Notes: generated by a model not told the origin, from the sequence alone. DNA of 64,000 bases from Kosakonia sp. SMBL-WEM22 (GCF_014490785.1 NZ_CP051488.1:558001-622000); one strand, 5' to 3'; shown: positions 33,514 to 43,029, numbered from the stretch's first letter. A program made the numbers and translations.

Positions 33514-34498
33514 CCTGCCGTTGATGATCACGCTGGGCGTTTTCGTGCTCGGCTATCTTTACTGCCTGACGCAGTTTCCCGGCTTCGCCTCGACGCGCGT
33601 CATCTGTAATATTCTGACGGATAACGCCTTTCTCGGCATTATCGCCGTCGGTATGACTTTTGTGATCCTCTCCGGCGGTATCGATCTCTCCGTCGGCTCG
33701 GTGATCGCCTTCACCGGCGTCTTCCTGGCAAAAGCGATTGGCGCCTGGGGTATCTCGCCGCTGCTCGCCTTCCCGCTGATTTTGCTGATGGGCTGCGCCT
33801 TTGGTGCCTTTATGGGGCTTCTGATAGACGCGCTGAAAATCCCGGCCTTTATCATCACCCTCGCCGGGATGTTCTTTCTGCGCGGCGTCAGCTATCTGCT
33901 CTCCGAAGAGTCGATTCCCATTAACCACCCGATGTATGACACTCTCTCCAGCCTCGCCTGGACCATCCCCGGCGGCGGGCGGCTGAGCGCGATGGGGCTG
34001 CTGATGCTGATGGTAGTGGTGGTCGGGATTTTCCTTGCTCACCGCACCCGTTTTGGCAACGAAGTGTACGCCATTGGCGGTAACGCCACCTCGGCGAACC
34101 TGATGGGCATCTCGACGCGCAGCACCACGATTCGTATCTATATGCTCTCAACGGGGCTGGCGACGCTTGCCGGGATTGTCTTCTCCATCTACACCCAGGC
34201 GGGCTATGCACTGGCGGGCGTTGGCGTCGAGCTGGACGCGATTGCCTCTGTCGTCATCGGCGGTACGCTGCTGAGCGGCGGCGTTGGCACGGTGCTTGGT
34301 ACGCTGTTCGGCGTGGGGATTCAGGGGCTGATTCAGACCTATATCAACTTCGACGGCACGCTCAGCTCCTGGTGGACGAAGATCGCCATCGGCATTCTGC
34401 TGTTTATCTTTATCGCCCTGCAACGCGGCCTGACTGTGCTGTGGGAGAGCCGGCAGAACTCGCCGGTGACGCGGGTAAGCCCAACGGCAACTAAGTAA
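33500..34498 (+). CDS. yjfF: galactofuranose ABC transporter permease YjfF
   Basis: This is a 332-residue permease starting MIKRNLPLMITLGVFVLGYLYC, preceded by AAGGAG at 8 bp. It carries the same family motifs as YtfT (GMTFVILSGGIDLSVGSVIA; ELDAIASVVIGGTLLSGG). It overlaps the end of ytfT by 14 bp, which implies coupled translation and a 1:1 complex. Last gene of the operon; no obvious terminator follows before the MCP promoter. Confidence 0.95.
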   Translation: MIKRNLPLMITLGVFVLGYLYCLTQFPGFASTRVICNILTDNAFLGIIAVGMTFVILSGGIDLSVGSVIAFTGVFLAKAIGAWGISPLLAFPLILLMGCAFGAFMGLLIDALKIPAFIITLAGMFFLRGVSYLLSEESIPINHPMYDTLSSLAWTIPGGGRLSAMGLLMLMVVVVGIFLAHRTRFGNEVYAIGGNATSANLMGISTRSTTIRIYMLSTGLATLAGIVFSIYTQAGYALAGVGVELDAIASVVIGGTLLSGGVGTVLGTLFGVGIQGLIQTYINFDGTLSSWWTKIAIGILLFIFIALQRGLTVLWESRQNSPVTRVSPTATK

Positions 34499-34526
34499 CA
34501 AGATATTGAAATTGCTGTTTTTCTTC

Positions 34527-34553
34527 TAAAGGAATTCCGGTAGCGGTCGATAA
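34527..34553 (+). promoter_or_regulatory. FliA (sigma-28) promoter for the third MCP
   Basis: The -35 is TAAAGGAA, the spacer is exactly 11 bp and the -10 is GTCGATAA, one base from consensus. Transcription would begin near 34560, which supports the start codon at 34609 rather than the ATG at 34561. Confidence 0.8.
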
Positions 34554-34608
34554 CTGTCGAATGGGCTTAATTTACGCCAAAAAGTTCTTCGCTACCGGAA
34601 TCCACATC

Positions 34609-36174
34609 ATGCTTAAAACGCTTTCGATCCGTACGGGCTTACTTTCTCTGCTGGCTGTTATGACTCTTCTGCTGCTGCTGGTCAGCGGTATTGGTATTTA
34701 TGCGCTCAATAAGAGCTCCGCTTCGCTGGCGCGAATCAACCAGCTACAGGGCGAAAAGATGGCGCGCCTGAACAGCGGCTACACCATGATTCTGCGCGCG
34801 CGTAACGAAGCGGGCCAGGCGGTGCGCATGATGGAGGTGGGCCTGCTGGATGATGCCGCCAACTCCGTAAAACAGATTAACAATGAAATTGCGCTCGGTG
34901 AGCGCTCTCTAACGGGCGTTATCAGCGCGGGTGTTGATGACGAGCAGGGCGCGGCGCTGCTGGCAAAAGTGGCGAAAAGCTATGGCGAGTACGTCAGCCA
35001 GGGCATTAAGCCGATGCAGGACGCGCTCAACCAACAGAGCGCCGATGCCTATTATGAACTCCTCGAAAGCAAACTCATCCCCGTCTCTCGCCAGTTCGAT
35101 AACGATATGCAGGCCTTCCAGACGTGGGGCGAAGCGCGCGGTAAAACTGAAGTGGTGGCGGTGCAGAGCAGCAAGCGCTTCGTTATGTCGCTGATCTTTG
35201 TCGTCGCCCTGCTGGTGGCCGGAATAATCGTGCTCGCCTGGCTGGCGCTGCGCCATATGCTGCTAAAACCCCTCGACACCTCGATTCAACAGCTGGAACA
35301 GGTGGCGGCGGGTAACCTGGTTGCCGCGAAAACCGACGTGACGGGAAAAGAGTTTAACCGTCTGAACGCGGCGATTGAGGAGATGCGCCATGCGCTGATT
35401 GGCTCCGTGATGCGCGTGCGCGATGCCAGTTCGCAGATCGATACCGGCAGCCGGGAGCTGGCGGCGGGCAACCTCGACCTCTCGCAGCGCACCGAATCAA
35501 CCGCCACTTCGCTGGAGCAAACCGCCGCCAGCATGGAGCAGATCACCGCCACGGTGAAACTCAACGCCGACAATGCCGAGCAGGCGCACGCGCTGGCGAA
35601 AACCGTCTCCGAGACCGCCGATCGCGGCAGCGAAATGGTCTGTTATGTGATTGAGAAAATGCGCGATATCGCCGGCAGTTCCGATTGCATCGCCGATATT
35701 CTTAGCGTGATCGATGCCATTGCTTTCCAGACCAATATTCTGGCGCTCAACGCCGCCGTCGAAGCGGCGCGCGCGGGTGAGCAGGGCAGAGGCTTTGCGG
35801 TAGTGGCGGGCGAAGTACGCAGCCTCGCCAGCCGCAGCGCCGACTCCGCGAAAGAGATCCGCCAGCTTATCAGCAGCTCGCAGGCGCAGGTCTCCGAAGG
35901 CAGCGATCTGGCGATGCAGGCCGGTGAAACGATGGATGAGATCGCCGAAGAGGTGTTGCGCATGACCAAATTAATGCGCGAGATAGCCAATGCGTCTCAG
36001 GAGCAGAGTCGCGGTATTGAGCAGGTCAATATTGCGGTCAGCCAGATGGATGAAACGGCGCAGCAGAATGCGGCGCTGGTACAACAATCGTCTGCGGCGA
36101 CGCGCTCGCTGGAGCAGCAATCCCGCGAGCTGCTTGAGGCGATGGCGTCGTTCCGTTTGCAGACGCAAGCATAA
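34609..36174 (+). CDS. Tar/Tsr-class methyl-accepting chemotaxis protein without tether
   Basis: This is a 521-residue receptor starting MLKTLSIRTGLLSLLAVMTLLLLLVSGIGIYAL (TM1). A TarH-like periplasmic helical domain, TM2 (about 200-220, MSLIFVVALLVAGIIVLAWLAL), HAMP and the signalling tip (IDAIAFQTNILALNAAVEAARAGEQG) follow. It ends ASFRLQTQA without the NWETF tether, so it needs other receptors for efficient methylation, like low-abundance Trg or Tap. It sits right after the galactofuranose ABC operon, so a related sugar or its binding protein is a possible stimulus; that is inference. Confidence 0.93.
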   Translation: MLKTLSIRTGLLSLLAVMTLLLLLVSGIGIYALNKSSASLARINQLQGEKMARLNSGYTMILRARNEAGQAVRMMEVGLLDDAANSVKQINNEIALGERSLTGVISAGVDDEQGAALLAKVAKSYGEYVSQGIKPMQDALNQQSADAYYELLESKLIPVSRQFDNDMQAFQTWGEARGKTEVVAVQSSKRFVMSLIFVVALLVAGIIVLAWLALRHMLLKPLDTSIQQLEQVAAGNLVAAKTDVTGKEFNRLNAAIEEMRHALIGSVMRVRDASSQIDTGSRELAAGNLDLSQRTESTATSLEQTAASMEQITATVKLNADNAEQAHALAKTVSETADRGSEMVCYVIEKMRDIAGSSDCIADILSVIDAIAFQTNILALNAAVEAARAGEQGRGFAVVAGEVRSLASRSADSAKEIRQLISSSQAQVSEGSDLAMQAGETMDEIAEEVLRMTKLMREIANASQEQSRGIEQVNIAVSQMDETAQQNAALVQQSSAATRSLEQQSRELLEAMASFRLQTQA

Positions 36175-36232
36175 TCAAAGGCACTCTTTTAGCCGCCTGC
36201 TGAAGGCGCTGCCAAACGCCTTTGTTCGGCAT

Positions 36233-36299
36233 ATCCGGCCTGCATATTCGTACTCTCAGTACAAACGGCAGGCCGGATAAACATGACCAACATCCGGCA
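36233..36299. repeat. REP-like inverted repeat after the third MCP
   Basis: ATCCGGCCTGC (36233-36243) pairs with GCAGGCCGGAT (36268-36278), and a further CATCCGGCA arm ends at 36299. A smaller GTAC hairpin lies in the loop. It could also act as a terminator between convergent MCP and fbp. Confidence 0.7.
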
Positions 36300-36310
36300 A
36301 TCACACGCTA

Positions 36311-37309
36311 TTACGCGTCCGGATACTCACGCATATAACGCTCAACATCATCAACCATATGCTCATTGCCGACGAAGAACGGACGGCGCTGATGCAGGCT
36401 TTCTGGCTGGATATCGAGAATACGCTCTTTACCGTCGCTCGCTTTGCCGCCAGCCTGTTCCGCGAGGAAGGCCATCGGGTTGCACTCATACAGCAGGCGC
36501 AGTTTCCCTTGCGGGTGGCTGGCGGTGCTCGGGTAGAGGTAGATGCCGCCTTTCAGTAGGTTACGGTGGAAATCCGCCACCAGTGAACCGATGTAGCGGG
36601 AGGTGTAAGGGCGGTGGGTCGCTTTATCCTCTTCCTGGCAGAACTTGAGGTACTTCTTCACGCCCTGCGGGAATTTGATGTAGTTCCCTTCGTTAATCGA
36701 GTAGGTGTTGCCGCGTTCCGGGAAGCGCATGCGCTCCTGGGAGAGGCAGAAGACGCCGAGGGACGGATCGTAGGTGAAGGCGTGAACGCCGCAGCCGGTG
36801 GTGTAGACCAGCATTGTCGACGAGCCATACACCACATAACCGGCAGCAACCTGTTTGTTACCCGGCTGCAGGAAGTCCTCTTCGGTGACCGGCGTGCCAA
36901 CAGGTGTGACGCGGCGGTAGATAGAGAAGATGGTGCCGACAGAGACGTTAACATCGATGTTGGAGGAGCCATCCAGCGGATCCATCAGCACCACGTATTT
37001 AGCGTGTTCGCACCCTTCGAAAACGACGATCTCATCCTCTTCTTCAGAGGCGATACCGGCGACGATATCGCGGGCGCGCAGCGCGGATTTCAGTTTCTCG
37101 TTCGCAAACAGGTCGAGTTTTTGCTGCACTTCGCCCTGTACGTTTTCAGCACCGCTGGCACCCAGGATATCGACCAGACCGGCCTTATTGATATCGCGAT
37201 GAATGATCTTGGCGCCCAGTTTTATCGCCGACAGTAAAGCAGTCAGTTCACCCGTTGCATGCGAGAACTCATGCTGCTTTTCGACAATAAATTCACCTAA
37301 CGTTTTCAT
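36311..37309 (-). CDS. fbp: class I fructose-1,6-bisphosphatase
   Basis: This is a 332-residue enzyme, the E. coli length. The metal-binding motif VLMDPLDGSSNIDVN and the allosteric N-terminus (MKTLGEFIVEKQHEFSHATGELTALL) are intact, with GGIYLYPSTASHPQGKLRLLYECNPMAFLAEQAGG near the active site. It makes fructose-6-phosphate in gluconeogenesis and is inhibited by AMP. It is divergent from mpl across a 279-bp gap in which I see only ordinary promoter sequence. Confidence 0.97.
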   Translation of the reverse strand: MKTLGEFIVEKQHEFSHATGELTALLSAIKLGAKIIHRDINKAGLVDILGASGAENVQGEVQQKLDLFANEKLKSALRARDIVAGIASEEEDEIVVFEGCEHAKYVVLMDPLDGSSNIDVNVSVGTIFSIYRRVTPVGTPVTEEDFLQPGNKQVAAGYVVYGSSTMLVYTTGCGVHAFTYDPSLGVFCLSQERMRFPERGNTYSINEGNYIKFPQGVKKYLKFCQEEDKATHRPYTSRYIGSLVADFHRNLLKGGIYLYPSTASHPQGKLRLLYECNPMAFLAEQAGGKASDGKERILDIQPESLHQRRPFFVGNEHMVDDVERYMREYPDA

Positions 37310-37588
37310 AACACTTTCCCTGCATTTTTGAATATGGAGTAAAGCGATTGTAGCCTGCGGTTTTCAGCTTACGGGTCGGGCACGTTCAGCAGCGTCAACC
37401 GCCGAAACGGTAACAGCTGAAACTTTCGTAAACGAAAACGCAGCGGACATGCAACAATACTAACAAACATTCAAAACTTCGCGCAGAGGTGAATCGCGCC
37501 AGCGGGGTACGGATTATCCTGAAATGCATTTCTCAGACGTTAAACATATGCGTAAAATGTGCGCCAGGTTAAGCAAGGATAATGACGT

Positions 37589-38971
37589 ATGCGCATTCAT
37601 ATTTTGGGGATTTGTGGCACTTTCATGGGCGGGCTGGCAATGCTGGCGCGCTCGCTGGGCCACCAGGTAACGGGTTCGGATGCCAATGTCTATCCGCCGA
37701 TGAGCACCCTGCTTGAGAAGCAAGGCATTGATTTAATTCAGGGATATGATGCAAGCCAGCTCGATCCCGCACCGGATTTGGTCATCATCGGCAATGCGAT
37801 GACCCGCGGAAACCCGTGTGTCGAAGCGGTGCTGGAGAAAAACATTCCGTTTATGTCCGGCCCGCAGTGGCTGCATGATTTTGTGCTGCGCGACCGCTGG
37901 GTTGTGGCGGTTGCCGGTACGCACGGCAAGACCACCACCGCCGGGATGGCGACCTGGATCCTCGAAGCCTGCGGCTATAAACCCGGTTTTGTCATCGGCG
38001 GCGTGCCAGGCAATTTCGATGTTTCCGCGCGCCTCGGCGAGAGCGATTTTTTCGTTATCGAAGCTGACGAATACGATTGTGCCTTCTTTGATAAGCGCTC
38101 CAAATTTGTCCATTACTGCCCGCGCACGCTGATCCTCAACAACCTTGAGTTCGACCACGCGGACATTTTTGACGATCTGAAAGCGATCCAGAAACAGTTC
38201 CACCACCTGGTGCGCATCGTACCGGGGCAGGGGAAAATCATCTGGCCGGAAAATGACATCAACCTGAAACAGACGATGGCGATGGGCTGCTGGAGCGAGC
38301 AGGAGCGGGTGGGCGATCAGGGACACTGGCAGGCGAAGAAGCTGACCACCGATGCTTCAAGCTGGGAAGTGTGGCTGGATGGCGAGTGTGTCGGCCAGGT
38401 CAACTGGGGCCTGGTGGGCGAACACAATATGCATAACGGCCTGATGGCGATTGCCGCTGCGCGCCATGTTGGCGTTACGCCTGCGGATGCTGCCAACGCG
38501 CTCGGTTCGTTTATCAACGCCCGCCGCCGCCTTGAGCTGCGCGGTGAAGCGCACGGCGTCTGCGTATATGACGATTTCGCGCACCACCCGACGGCAATCC
38601 TCGCTACGCTCGCCGCGCTGCGCGGAAAAGTGGGCGGCACCGCGAAGATCATCGCCGTGCTGGAGCCGCGCTCCAACACCATGAAGATGGGGCTGTGCAA
38701 AGACGATCTCGCACCGTCGCTGGGCCGTGCCGATGAAGTCTTCCTGCTGCAACCGCAGCATATTCCGTGGCAGGTCGCGGAAGTGGCGGAGGCCTGTATC
38801 CAGCCTGCGCACTGGAGCGCGGATGTCGATACGCTGGCGGATCAGATTGTGAAAAGCGCCCAGCCGGGCGATCACATTCTGGTGATGAGCAACGGCGGCT
38901 TTGGCGGCATTCACCAGAAGCTACTCGATAAGCTGGAGAAGAAAGCGCAGCTCGCGGCTGAAAAAGCCTGA
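37589..38971 (+). CDS. mpl: UDP-MurNAc:L-alanyl-gamma-D-glutamyl-meso-diaminopimelate ligase
   Basis: This is a 460-residue Mur ligase. The N-terminal UDP-binding domain (MRIHILGICGTFMGGLAML) and the ATP loop AGTHGKTTTAGM are clear, as is the central NNLEFDHADIFDDL. It reattaches the recycled tripeptide to UDP-MurNAc in the cytoplasm. It is monocistronic, with a terminator after it. Confidence 0.97.
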   Translation: MRIHILGICGTFMGGLAMLARSLGHQVTGSDANVYPPMSTLLEKQGIDLIQGYDASQLDPAPDLVIIGNAMTRGNPCVEAVLEKNIPFMSGPQWLHDFVLRDRWVVAVAGTHGKTTTAGMATWILEACGYKPGFVIGGVPGNFDVSARLGESDFFVIEADEYDCAFFDKRSKFVHYCPRTLILNNLEFDHADIFDDLKAIQKQFHHLVRIVPGQGKIIWPENDINLKQTMAMGCWSEQERVGDQGHWQAKKLTTDASSWEVWLDGECVGQVNWGLVGEHNMHNGLMAIAAARHVGVTPADAANALGSFINARRRLELRGEAHGVCVYDDFAHHPTAILATLAALRGKVGGTAKIIAVLEPRSNTMKMGLCKDDLAPSLGRADEVFLLQPQHIPWQVAEVAEACIQPAHWSADVDTLADQIVKSAQPGDHILVMSNGGFGGIHQKLLDKLEKKAQLAAEKA

Positions 38972-38987
38972 TAGCTGAGGCGTAAAA

Positions 38988-39022
38988 AAAAACCGCGCAC
39001 GGGCGACCGGCGCGGTTTTTTT
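38988..39022. terminator. two-way terminator between mpl and the DUF4432 gene
   Basis: AACCGCGC (38991-38998) pairs with GCGCGGTT (39010-39017), with an A run before it and a T run after it, so it can stop transcription from both sides. Confidence 0.88.
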
Positions 39023-39032
39023 ATGCCTGGCG

Positions 39033-40241
39033 TTACTCTTTCGCCATCGGTGTATCGCTAGATTGTGGGGCTTTGTCGCCCTGAATGGTTTTCACGCGCT
39101 CTTCAACTTTCGCCACCTGATCGCGGTTGTGCAGCAGGGTATAGGTGAGATCGAAGCGGGTGCTCTGGCCTGCCTGAAGTTGCTTAACGCGTTTCTGCTC
39201 GCGCTCGATGGTGACCGGGTAGGCGTAGCTGGTGCCCGGCTCGATGCCGGTGACGTAACCCTGTTTTTCGGTATCGGTGTTTTTCCACAGTGTCAGCACC
39301 GGCAGCTGATCGGTGTTGTAGTCAATCGCCACGCCTTTATCGCCCGCTTTATTCAGCAGCGCGGCGACGGTCTGCTTGTTCGCATCGGCCAGCGGTTTGA
39401 TATTAAAGACCATTTCGTCGAAGCCTTTGGTCGGGCCGGCATAGGTTTGCCACGTTTTCATGCCGCCTTGGGCGTAGTCATTGAACGGGCTGACGCTCTC
39501 CAGCGGCGTGATAAAGCGCGCGCCCTCTTCGAGGATCGGTTTGCTGAAGTTGCTGTGATAGATGATCTGGTAATCATGCGGGTAGTCGGCGTGGTTGGTC
39601 AGCACGTCATGCAGGCTGAAGCTGTTGCTGCCCGGAATGTAGCGCAGCTCCATCTCGGTTTGCAGATCGGCTTTCTTAAAGGTGCTCTCTTTCACCAGCC
39701 CGCGAATGCGGATCTCATACGGCGCTTTTTCACTGACATCGACGGAGACCTGCGAGGCAGGCGTGTTGCCCGCTTTGCCATGCAGGGTGTAAAGCTGCCC
39801 GTCAGCGGTAACAGGGTGACCGGTCCACTCATAGCCGCAGCGCACCACCATTTCGTTGAACCCTTCCAGCCAGCCGAGCCCGTTGCGGCTCTCAAGGTTG
39901 ATAAACGCCGGGTTCACTACCTCTTTGACCGGTGAACTCCAGCCCATATGCACGCCAAAACCATCGGCATAGAGTAAATTCATGCCGCGCGTCGGGCTAA
40001 GGGCAATGGTCAGGCCGTTTTTGCTGGTCAGCTTGATAACTTTGCTCCCTTCCTGCTTGCCGCCGTGCAGCACCACCTGCTCAATGCTGAACTGCTGATC
40101 TTTAATGTTCAGCTGATCGCTGGTGATACGCCAGTTTCCCTGCTCGATATTGCCTTCAGCACTGGTCAGCACCCAGGTTTTTGCCATCACCGGCGCGGAC
40201 ACCAGTAGCGCAATAGCAGAGAGCATTACGGTCTTTTTCAT
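39033..40241 (-). CDS. periplasmic DUF4432 (aldose-epimerase-like) protein
   Basis: This is a 402-residue protein with a clear signal peptide (MKKTVMLSAIALLVSAPVMA, cut before KTWVLTS). The mature part matches the DUF4432 group of galactose-mutarotase-like folds: LSPTRGMNLLYADGFGVHMGWSSP, NGLGWLEGFNEMVVRCGYEW, HDYQIIYHSNFSKPIL and GYVTGIEPGTSYAYP, with conserved Arg/His/Glu residues. It may isomerise or bind a sugar in the periplasm; substrate unknown. E. coli K-12 has no gene here. The nearby galactofuranose transporter is a tempting partner but there is no direct link. It has a long AT-rich upstream region (40242-40460). Confidence 0.85.
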   Translation of the reverse strand: MKKTVMLSAIALLVSAPVMAKTWVLTSAEGNIEQGNWRITSDQLNIKDQQFSIEQVVLHGGKQEGSKVIKLTSKNGLTIALSPTRGMNLLYADGFGVHMGWSSPVKEVVNPAFINLESRNGLGWLEGFNEMVVRCGYEWTGHPVTADGQLYTLHGKAGNTPASQVSVDVSEKAPYEIRIRGLVKESTFKKADLQTEMELRYIPGSNSFSLHDVLTNHADYPHDYQIIYHSNFSKPILEEGARFITPLESVSPFNDYAQGGMKTWQTYAGPTKGFDEMVFNIKPLADANKQTVAALLNKAGDKGVAIDYNTDQLPVLTLWKNTDTEKQGYVTGIEPGTSYAYPVTIEREQKRVKQLQAGQSTRFDLTYTLLHNRDQVAKVEERVKTIQGDKAPQSSDTPMAKE

Positions 40242-40467
40242 CTTTTCTTCCTTTTTAGCTGAATCGATTACCTGCGTTACAGCAGGAATCTACGTTTTGC
40301 GCCGCCAGGAAAATGTGATCCGTTTCATCTGCTGAAAATGAGCGTCGGGCAGAGGTGGAAAGAGCGATATTAATCGCATTTATTAATGAAATGAAACTAA
40401 TAGGTGGGGTGAATATGTGAAGTGGCGTGCTTTTAGCTTTAACGTTTCAGCTAAGAGGGAATAAAAA

Positions 40468-40491
40468 AACCCTCTTTGGTGAAAGAGGGTT
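40468..40491 (-). terminator. terminator of yjgA
   Basis: AACCCTCTTT and AAAGAGGGTT form a 10-bp stem with a 4-nt loop; on the minus strand seven T residues follow. Confidence 0.9.
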
Positions 40492-40500
40492 CTGTGCGGT

Positions 40501-41058
40501 TTAGCTCTCTTCGCTGCTCTCTGCGAGCTCACGCAGATACTGGAAGATTAAACGCGCGGTTTTTGGCGGCTTGTTGCTCTCTTTCTCTTTCCGGGCGTTG
40601 CGGATCAGCGAGCGAAGTTGCTGACGATCAGCATTCGGCCACAGATTCAGCACGTCCGGCACCGCGTCATCACCCTCTTCAATCAGGCGATCGCGCAGGT
40701 GCTCAAGCTTATGGAAGAAGGCGACCTGCTGGTTATGGCGGTTTTTCAGCTTATCCAGCGCCTGGCGAATCGGCTCGACATCGCGTTGACGCAGCATTTT
40801 ACCGATCAATTGCAACTGACGGCGGCGACCCTCTTTCTTGATGCGCTGCGCCAGCTCAATGGCATCGCGCAGATCCTGGTCGAGCGGGATCTTATCCAGC
40901 GCGTTTTTTCCCAGCTCTACCATTTCAGCGCCAAGCTGCTTTAACTCTTCAGCATCGCGCTTAATTTCACTCTTACTGACCCAGATGATCTCATCATCTT
41001 CGTCTTCGCTCTCGTTACCGGGCACGTCGTCGAGCCAGTCGTCGGGCTGCTTTGTCAT
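40501..41058 (-). CDS. yjgA: ribosome-associated protein YjgA (DarP)
   Basis: This is a 185-residue charged helical protein starting MTKQPDDWLDDVPGNESEDEDDEIIWVSKSEIKRDAEELKQ. E. coli YjgA/DarP binds pre-50S particles and promotes assembly of the peptidyl-transferase centre. The start is the second ATG, 8 bp after AGGAG; the upstream extension to 41106 is rejected. It is divergent from tldE with about 95 bp between them. Confidence 0.95.
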   Translation of the reverse strand: MTKQPDDWLDDVPGNESEDEDDEIIWVSKSEIKRDAEELKQLGAEMVELGKNALDKIPLDQDLRDAIELAQRIKKEGRRRQLQLIGKMLRQRDVEPIRQALDKLKNRHNQQVAFFHKLEHLRDRLIEEGDDAVPDVLNLWPNADRQQLRSLIRNARKEKESNKPPKTARLIFQYLRELAESSEES

Positions 41059-41152
41059 CTCAGGCTCCTTAAAAAAGAGGCTAATGTTACCAGTTAAGGC
41101 GCGCACTGAAAAACGGTTCTCTGTTAGACTTCAAAGATTCTCTCCCTTAATT

Positions 41153-42505
41153 ATGGCATTGGCGATGAAAGTAATCACACAAGTGGCACAACAGCGCAAA
41201 GTTCTGGAAGACGCGGTCGCAACCGCGCTTGATCTGGCTTCAGGCCGTTCGGATGGCGCGGAAGTGGCGGTCAGCAAAACCACCGGTATCGGCGTCAGCA
41301 CCCGCTATGGTGAAGTGGAGAATGTCGAATTTAACAGCGATGGTGCCCTGGGCATCACCGTTTATCACCAGAACCGCAAAGGCAGCGCCTCGTCAACGGA
41401 TCTGAGCCCGGAGGCGATTGCCCGCACGGTGCAGGCGGCGCTTGATATTGCCCGCTACACCTCGCCAGACCCGTTTGCTGGCGTAGCCGAAAAAGAGCTG
41501 CTGGCCTTTGACGCGCCGGATCTCGACCTTTTCCACCCGGCGGAAGTGACCCCTGATGAAGCAATTGAGTGGGCGGCGCGCGCCGAGCAGGCGGCGCTGA
41601 AAGCGGATAAACGCATCAGCAATACCGAAGGCGGCAGCTTCAACAGCCACTACGGCATTAAAGTTTTCGGCAATAGCTACGGTATGTTGCAGAGCTACTG
41701 CTCCAGCCGCCACTCGCTGTCGAGCAGCGTCATTGCTGAAGCAAACGGCGATATGGAACGCGATTACGCCTACACCATTAGCCGTGATATCAACGAGTTA
41801 AAAACGCCAGAGTGGGTGGGTGAAGAGTGCGCCCGCCGCACGCTTTCACGCCTCTCGCCGCGTAAACTCTCAACCATGAAAGCGCCGGTCATTTTCGCTA
41901 ATGAAGTGGCAACCGGGCTGTTTGGACACCTGGTTGGCGCAATTGCTGGCGGCGCAGTCTACCGCAAATCCACCTTTTTACTCGATTACCTCGGCAAGCA
42001 GATCCTGCCGGAGTGGTTAACCATTGAAGAGCATCCGCATCTGCGTAAAGGGCTGGCCTCCACGCCGTTCGACAGCGAAGGGGTGCGCACCGAGCGCCGC
42101 GATATCGTCAAAGAGGGCGTGCTGATGCAGTGGCTGCTGACCAGCTACGCGGCGCGCAAACTGGGGCTGAAGAGCACCGGTCACGCGGGCGGTATCCACA
42201 ACTGGCGCATTGCCGGGCGCGGCCTGAGTTTTGAGCAGATGCTGAAAGAGATGGGCACCGGCCTTGTGGTTACTGAACTGATGGGCCAGGGCGTGAGCGG
42301 TATTACCGGGGATTATTCGCGAGGCGCGTCTGGTTTCTGGGTAGAAAACGGTGAAATTCAGTATCCAGTGAGCGAAATTACCATTGCCGGCAACCTGAAG
42401 GATATGTGGCGCAATATTGTTACCATCGGTGACGATATTGAACAGCGTAGTAACATCCAGTGTGGTTCAGTGTTGCTGCCGGAGATGAAGATCGCCGGAC
42501 AATAA
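41153..42505 (+). CDS. tldE: metalloprotease subunit TldE (PmbA)
   Basis: This is a 450-residue protein, exactly the E. coli length from MALAMKVITQ at 41153. It forms a heterodimer with TldD, which supplies the zinc site; TldE itself lacks HExxH. The family core is clear (GDYSRGASGFWVENGEIQYPVSEITIAGNL). The pair matures microcin B17 and degrades CcdA and other unfolded peptides. tldD is not in this window, as expected. A short gap separates it from cybC. Confidence 0.96.
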   Translation: MALAMKVITQVAQQRKVLEDAVATALDLASGRSDGAEVAVSKTTGIGVSTRYGEVENVEFNSDGALGITVYHQNRKGSASSTDLSPEAIARTVQAALDIARYTSPDPFAGVAEKELLAFDAPDLDLFHPAEVTPDEAIEWAARAEQAALKADKRISNTEGGSFNSHYGIKVFGNSYGMLQSYCSSRHSLSSSVIAEANGDMERDYAYTISRDINELKTPEWVGEECARRTLSRLSPRKLSTMKAPVIFANEVATGLFGHLVGAIAGGAVYRKSTFLLDYLGKQILPEWLTIEEHPHLRKGLASTPFDSEGVRTERRDIVKEGVLMQWLLTSYAARKLGLKSTGHAGGIHNWRIAGRGLSFEQMLKEMGTGLVVTELMGQGVSGITGDYSRGASGFWVENGEIQYPVSEITIAGNLKDMWRNIVTIGDDIEQRSNIQCGSVLLPEMKIAGQ

Positions 42506-42559
42506 TTCGTGGCGCGGCGTTCTGCGCCTTTAAGCGTGATAATAAAAAGGAAATGAGCA

Positions 42560-42946
42560 ATGCGTAAAAACCTGTTAGCGATCCTCGCGGTGTCGTCGTT
42601 GTTTGTCGGTTCAGCGGTCTTTGCCGCTGACCTTGAAGATGATATGGAAACGCTGAATGACAACTACAAAGTGGTGCAGAAAACCGACGATGCCTCTGAG
42701 TTGAAAGAGGCGTTAGGGAAAATGCGTACCGCCGCGCAGGACGCCCAGAAAGAGACCCCGCCGAAGCTGGAAGGTAAAGCGCCGGATAGCCCGGAGATGA
42801 AGGATTTCCGCCACGGTTTCGATATTTTGATTACCCAGATTGACGGCGCGCTGAAGCTGGCGAACGAAGGCAAAGTGAAAGAGGCGAAGGCCGCAGCAAA
42901 AGATATTGCCGGGACCCGCAATACCTATCATCAGAAATTCCGTTAA
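42560..42946 (+). CDS. cybC: soluble cytochrome b562
   Basis: This is a 128-residue protein: a 22-residue signal peptide (MRKNLLAILAVSSLFVGSAVFA) and a 106-residue four-helix bundle. The heme ligands are Met7 (ADLEDDM) and His102 (TRNTYHQKFR) of the mature protein. It carries b-type heme non-covalently in the periplasm; the role is not well defined. The gene is intact here, whereas the K-12 copy is disrupted at its 5' end. AAGGAAA precedes the ATG. Confidence 0.96.
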   Translation: MRKNLLAILAVSSLFVGSAVFAADLEDDMETLNDNYKVVQKTDDASELKEALGKMRTAAQDAQKETPPKLEGKAPDSPEMKDFRHGFDILITQIDGALKLANEGKVKEAKAAAKDIAGTRNTYHQKFR

Positions 42947-42964
42947 CCAAATTCCATCAGAAAA

Positions 42965-42997
42965 GGGCCGCCACCTCACCGTGGCGGCCCTTTTTTT
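42965..42997 (+). terminator. terminator after cybC
   Basis: GGGCCGCCAC and GTGGCGGCCC form a perfect 10-bp stem with a 6-nt loop, then seven T residues. Confidence 0.93.
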
Positions 42998-43029
42998 ATG
43001 CCCTTTTCCGGCATGCGTGATGCGCCGTG

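Noticed and set aside
40838..41152. N-terminal extension of tldE
   Set aside because: It runs antisense through yjgA; starting at 41153 gives the 450-residue family length.
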